Assembly (NCBI GenBank): GCA_023407175.1 | Contig: JAEYMU010000024.1 | Coordinates: 124,001-188,000 of the forward strand | Length of the DNA stretch: 64,000 bases | Direction: 5' to 3' | Origin: Bacillota bacterium | Lineage (GTDB): Bacteria > Bacillota_A > Clostridia > Lachnospirales > Lachnospiraceae | Part shown: in pieces, positions 60,792 to 64,000 of the stretch | How the letters are laid out: each line of letters opens with the position of its first letter | Position numbering within the stretch: position 1 is the stretch's first letter | Translations under genes and position numbers: made by a program | Notes under the pieces: model-generated | The model's input: only the letters and a program-made list of their open reading frames with translations | Databases searched by the model: none | What the model was told of the DNA's origin: nothing

Positions 60792-61808
60792 ATGGCAAGA
60801 ACAAATAGTAATGATATCACCGGTATCCAGAAAGCGGCTATTTTGCTGATCTCCCTTGGACCGGAACGGTCGGCAAGTATTTTCAAGCATCTCAAGGAAG
60901 AAGAAATCGAGACAATGACCCTTGAGATTGCGAATACACGAAGTATTTCACCTGCAACCAAGGACCAGGTTATGGATGAATTTTATGAAATCTGTCTTGC
61001 ACAGCAGTATATTGCAGAGGGTGGTATTGCTTATGCAAAGGAGCTTCTTGAGAAGGCTCTTGGTTCGGACAAGGCAAGGGATGTAATCGGTAAACTGACA
61101 GCCTCTCTTCAGGTGCGTCCCTTCGAATTTGTCAGAAAAACTGATGCTTCCCAGTTGCTTAACTTTATTCAGGATGAGCATCCCCAGACAATTGCTTTAA
61201 TTTTATCCTATTTATCTCCGGGACAGGCCTCTACTATTATATCGGCGCTGGCACCGGATAAACAGGCGGATGTAGCCAAGCGTATTGCTCAGATGGACCG
61301 TACTTCACCGGATGTAATCAAGGAAGTGGAGAAGGTGCTGGAAAGAAAGCTGGCATCCCTGGTAAATCAGGATTACACAATTGTCGGCGGTGTAGATTCC
61401 ATTGTCGAAATCCTGAATACGGTTGACCGTGGTACAGAAAAGCATATCATGGAAACTCTCGAGATTGAGGAGCCTGAGCTTGCGGATGAAATCAGAAGAA
61501 AGATGTTTGTATTCGAGGATATCTTAAGTCTTGACGATAAGTCCATTCAAAGGGTATTGCGTGAGGTTGATAATAATGAGCTGGCAGTAGCTCTCAAGGG
61601 CTCGAATGAGGAGGTTCAGACTGTTATCTTTAACAATCTGTCCAAGCGTTTAGCTGCCATGATCAAGGAAGATATGGAATATATGGGCCCGGTACGTTTG
61701 AAGGATGTGGAAGAGGCACAGCAAAAGATTGTAAATATTATCAGAAAGCTGGAGGATTCCTCTGAAATCATCATTTCCAGAGGCGGAGGTGACGAGATCG
61801 TTGTCTAA
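60792..61808 (+). CDS. fliG: Flagellar motor switch protein FliG
   Basis: C-ring protein that interacts with the stator. About 338 residues in three domains: N (IQKAAILLISLGPERSASIFKHL), middle (EHPQTIALILSYLSPGQAS, with the EHPQ motif) and C (KMFVFEDILSLDDKSIQRVLREVD with charged stator-facing residues). ATG 60792 follows GGGGAGG; the frame is open to 60741, inside fliF. Confidence 0.97.
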   Translation: MARTNSNDITGIQKAAILLISLGPERSASIFKHLKEEEIETMTLEIANTRSISPATKDQVMDEFYEICLAQQYIAEGGIAYAKELLEKALGSDKARDVIGKLTASLQVRPFEFVRKTDASQLLNFIQDEHPQTIALILSYLSPGQASTIISALAPDKQADVAKRIAQMDRTSPDVIKEVEKVLERKLASLVNQDYTIVGGVDSIVEILNTVDRGTEKHIMETLEIEEPELADEIRRKMFVFEDILSLDDKSIQRVLREVDNNELAVALKGSNEEVQTVIFNNLSKRLAAMIKEDMEYMGPVRLKDVEEAQQKIVNIIRKLEDSSEIIISRGGGDEIVV

Positions 61809-62580
61809 TATGATTAAGGCTTATACCGTACGGTATGACGAGGTAACCAAGATTACCATTGATACTCATTTTCGGATTGATAGAGAATTAGAAGAGAAGC
61901 GGGAACATATCCTGAATGTGGATCAGACGAGCGATCAGGAATTTGTCGAGGGAATAAAGGCTGTAGTTGTTGAAGCACTCCCTTCCCAGGAGGAAACGAA
62001 GGAGAAAACCTTAAAAATAATTGAGGAGGCCAGGAAAGAGGCCGAGGAAATTATAGCTAAGGCGAAAAAGGAAGCTCAGCAGATAAAAAATGAAGCCTTT
62101 TCGGAAGCCCAGAAGAAGGGCTATGAAGAAGGGGCCATGCAGGTAAAGCGGGAAGCGATTAAGCAGAAGGCGGAGCTTGAGGAAATGAAGAAGGGGCTTC
62201 GCCGGGAGTATGAAGACCTGGAAGCAGCACTGGAGCCGCAGATGGCCCATATTATCGCAGCACTGGTGGAGAAAATGACAGGTATCCTTGTTGCGGACAG
62301 GGAGGATGTTATTTTTTATCTAATTAATAAGACGATGAAGAACCTGGATAAAAGCGAGTCCTATACGGTCAAGGTATCCCAGGAGGATTACGAATATGTG
62401 AATACGAGAAAGGATATCCTGCAGGATGCTATTAAGGATATTCCTTTATACATTACTGCCGATACTGCTCTGACAAGGAGTCAATGTATGATTGAAACGG
62501 ATGTGAAGGTTATTAATTGCAGTTTGGACGTTCAGTTGAATAATTTAATAACCGACTTAAAATTACTTGGTGGTATTTAG
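61801..62580 (+). CDS. fliH: Flagellar assembly protein FliH
   Basis: Regulator of the FliI export ATPase, resembling a V/F-ATPase peripheral stalk. About 259 residues with a long charged coiled coil (about 75-145; rich in Lys/Glu/Ala) and a C-terminal domain typical for the family (ALVEKMTGILVADREDVIFYLINKTMKN). TTG 61801, 10 bases after GGAGGT, overlaps the fliG stop by 8 bases; ATG 61810 is the alternative. Confidence 0.9.
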   Translation: MSNMIKAYTVRYDEVTKITIDTHFRIDRELEEKREHILNVDQTSDQEFVEGIKAVVVEALPSQEETKEKTLKIIEEARKEAEEIIAKAKKEAQQIKNEAFSEAQKKGYEEGAMQVKREAIKQKAELEEMKKGLRREYEDLEAALEPQMAHIIAALVEKMTGILVADREDVIFYLINKTMKNLDKSESYTVKVSQEDYEYVNTRKDILQDAIKDIPLYITADTALTRSQCMIETDVKVINCSLDVQLNNLITDLKLLGGI

Positions 62581-62626
62581 CAGATAGAAAATTATGCCGA
62601 TAAATATTGTGTAGAAGGAATATGTG

Positions 62627-63937
62627 ATGATATCAATCGATTTTGATAAATACAGGCAGCTTCTGAATAAATCCTATGAGAGTGAAATTGGTAAGGTAAT
62701 AAAGATGGTGGGGCTTACCATGGAAGCCTCCGGCCCCAAATCCAATCTGAACGATATCTGCTACATAACCGGGGAGGACCCGAATCAAAGAAAGATTGCC
62801 GAGGTTATCGGCTTTCGGGAGAACAGAATTTTGCTCATGCCCTTTGACGATATGTCCGGTGTAGGAATCGGAAGCAGAGTGGAGAATTCGGGGGTAACCT
62901 TCAAGATTCCTGTAGGAGAAGAACTTCTTGGTAAGACGTTGGATGGCTTGGGGAATCCAATGGATGGAACAAGTATTAATACGAATGTGTTCTATCCGGC
63001 GGAAGCACCGCCTCCGGACCCGTTAAAAAGAAAAATAATCGATGAGATATTGCCCCTTGGAGTAAAGGCAGTGGATGCTCTGTTAACCATCGGCAAGGGA
63101 CAAAGAATCGGTATATTCGCAGGCAGTGGTGTGGGTAAGAGTACATTGCTTGGTATGTTTGCAAGAAATACCAAGGCGGATATTAATGTCATTGCGCTGA
63201 TTGGAGAGCGTGGCAGGGAGGTCCGGGAATTCATTGAACGTGACCTGGGTGAAGAAGGCGTGAAGCGGTCGGTCCTTGTGGTTGCAACCTCGGATAAACC
63301 GGCGCTCATCCGTAAGAAGGCAGCTAAAACCGCTACGGCAATTGCCGAATATTTCAGGGATCAGGGAAAGGATGTTTTATTGATGATGGATTCCCTGACC
63401 CGTTTTTCTATGGCGCAGCGTGAAATTGGTCTGGCCTCCGGAGAACCTCCGGTATCCAGAGGATATCCTCCGAGTGTGTATTCGGAGATGCCAAAGCTTT
63501 TGGAGCGCGCCGGCAATTCGGAGCACGGCTCCATTACAGGCCTGTATACGGTGTTGGTAGACGGAGATGATTTTAATGAGCCGATCACAGACACGGCAAG
63601 AAGCATCCTGGACGGACATATTATGCTATCCAGAAAGCTTGGACATAAGAACCATTATCCGGCAATTGATGTCCTGCAAAGCATCTCAAGATGTATGAGC
63701 TCTATTGTCACCAGCGAGCATAAGGCGGCTGCGGGAAAGCTGAAGAATGTACTGGCTACCTATGGCGATGCGGAGGATTTAATCAATATCGGTGCCTATA
63801 AAAACGGTACGAATCCGGAGATAGATTATGCAATATCAAAAATCAAGGAAGTAAACCGGTTCCTGCAGCAGGATGTGGATACAAAACTGGTTTTTTCCGA
63901 AGAAATTCAGATGCTGATGGAGATTTTTAATAAATAA
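62627..63937 (+). CDS. fliI: Flagellum-specific ATP synthase FliI
   Basis: Export ATPase, 436 residues. Walker A FAGSGVGKSTLLGMF, GERGREVREF, Walker B VLLMMDSLTRFSMAQREIGLASGEPP, and PPSVYSEMPKLLERAG, all diagnostic. ATG 62627 is 7 bases after AAGGAA; GTG 62624 is also possible. The stop overlaps the fliJ start by one base (TAATG). Confidence 0.97.
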   Translation: MISIDFDKYRQLLNKSYESEIGKVIKMVGLTMEASGPKSNLNDICYITGEDPNQRKIAEVIGFRENRILLMPFDDMSGVGIGSRVENSGVTFKIPVGEELLGKTLDGLGNPMDGTSINTNVFYPAEAPPPDPLKRKIIDEILPLGVKAVDALLTIGKGQRIGIFAGSGVGKSTLLGMFARNTKADINVIALIGERGREVREFIERDLGEEGVKRSVLVVATSDKPALIRKKAAKTATAIAEYFRDQGKDVLLMMDSLTRFSMAQREIGLASGEPPVSRGYPPSVYSEMPKLLERAGNSEHGSITGLYTVLVDGDDFNEPITDTARSILDGHIMLSRKLGHKNHYPAIDVLQSISRCMSSIVTSEHKAAAGKLKNVLATYGDAEDLINIGAYKNGTNPEIDYAISKIKEVNRFLQQDVDTKLVFSEEIQMLMEIFNK

Positions 63938-64000
63938 TGAAAAAATTTCAATATAGTATGGAGAGTATACTTCAGATTAAGCAAAAGCTTGAAGAACAGG
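63937..64000 (+). CDS. fliJ: Flagellar export protein FliJ, 5' end only
   Basis: Begins at the ATG that overlaps the fliI stop. The first 21 codons read MKKFQYSMESILQIKQKLEE, matching the usual FliJ start (KFxYxLxxxLxxKxxxE) and its coiled coil. The gene continues past the window. Confidence 0.85.
   Translation, partial: MKKFQYSMESILQIKQKLEEQ

Noticed and set aside
1..64000. tRNA, rRNA, insertion sequences, prophage genes and CRISPR arrays
   Set aside because: Looked for by pattern on both strands; none seen.

Overview
The window looks like chromosomal DNA of a spore-forming, flagellated, anaerobic Firmicute of the Lachnospiraceae type (Clostridium cluster XIVa). This is inferred from the gene content: SpoIIGA, sigma-E and sigma-G, SpoVD-like and FtsW/SpoVE-like proteins, CodY, a flavodiiron protein, and the fused order dcw cluster - spoIIGA - sigE - sigG. 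MurE carries the DNPR motif of meso-diaminopimelate ligases. Almost every gene is on the + strand; only nrdR, a ymxH-like gene and fprA (49.1-51.3 kb) are on the - strand. I saw no tRNA, rRNA, insertion sequence, prophage or CRISPR array.

Layout. 0-4.6 kb: the 3' part of a sensor kinase, a GerMN lipoprotein, and a comEC gene split by an apparent one-base deletion. 4.7-6.3 kb: an A+T-rich gene for an EVE/PUA-HNH endonuclease, probably a type IV restriction enzyme and the clearest accessory gene here. 6.5-12 kb: a CDP-alcohol phosphatidyltransferase, a HAD hydrolase, a small membrane protein, murE and priA. 12.1-21.9 kb: a housekeeping run for translation start, rRNA modification and Ser/Thr phospho-signalling (def, fmt, yugP-like metalloprotease, rsmB, rlmN, PPM phosphatase, PASTA kinase, rsgA, rpe, thiamine pyrophosphokinase). 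21.9-24 kb: ychF and lgt, closed by a terminator. 24.0-37.8 kb: the division and cell wall (dcw) cluster, mraZ-rsmH-ftsL-PBP-spoVD-mraY-murD-ftsW-murA-ftsQ-ftsZ, with MraZ-type operator repeats in front; murF, murG, murC, murB and ftsA are not present and murE lies about 16 kb upstream. 38.3-41.0 kb: spoIIGA, sigE and sigG; spoIIGA and sigG are each preceded by a copy of the same 79-base two-hairpin element. 41.3-43.4 kb: an AgrC/AgrA-like pair without agrB or agrD. 43.4-45.0 kb: a long non-coding stretch with several strong stem-loops and a terminator, then a flippase-like membrane protein. 45.1-49.0 kb: a zinc-ribbon protein, a GH2 beta-mannosidase and an RsiV-like secreted protein. 49.0-51.4 kb: the minus-strand genes, with a large imperfect palindrome between two of them. 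51.6-56.5 kb: comM, dprA and topA. 56.7-64 kb: codY, then the flagellar operon flgB-flgC-fliE-fliF-fliG-fliH-fliI-fliJ, which runs out of the window.

How the genes fit together. The dcw block makes lipid II and the septum, and SpoIIGA is the protease that activates pro-sigma-E at that septum during sporulation. The PASTA kinase/phosphatase pair would sense muropeptides and tune growth. CodY would link GTP and branched-chain amino acid status to sporulation and motility, and a CodY-box-like sequence overlaps the proposed spoIIGA promoter. ComEC (broken), DprA and ComM are DNA uptake and recombination genes, while the EVE-HNH enzyme would act against modified foreign DNA. Many starts given here were moved from the longest open frame to the codon best placed after a Shine-Dalgarno sequence; the reason is given in each entry.
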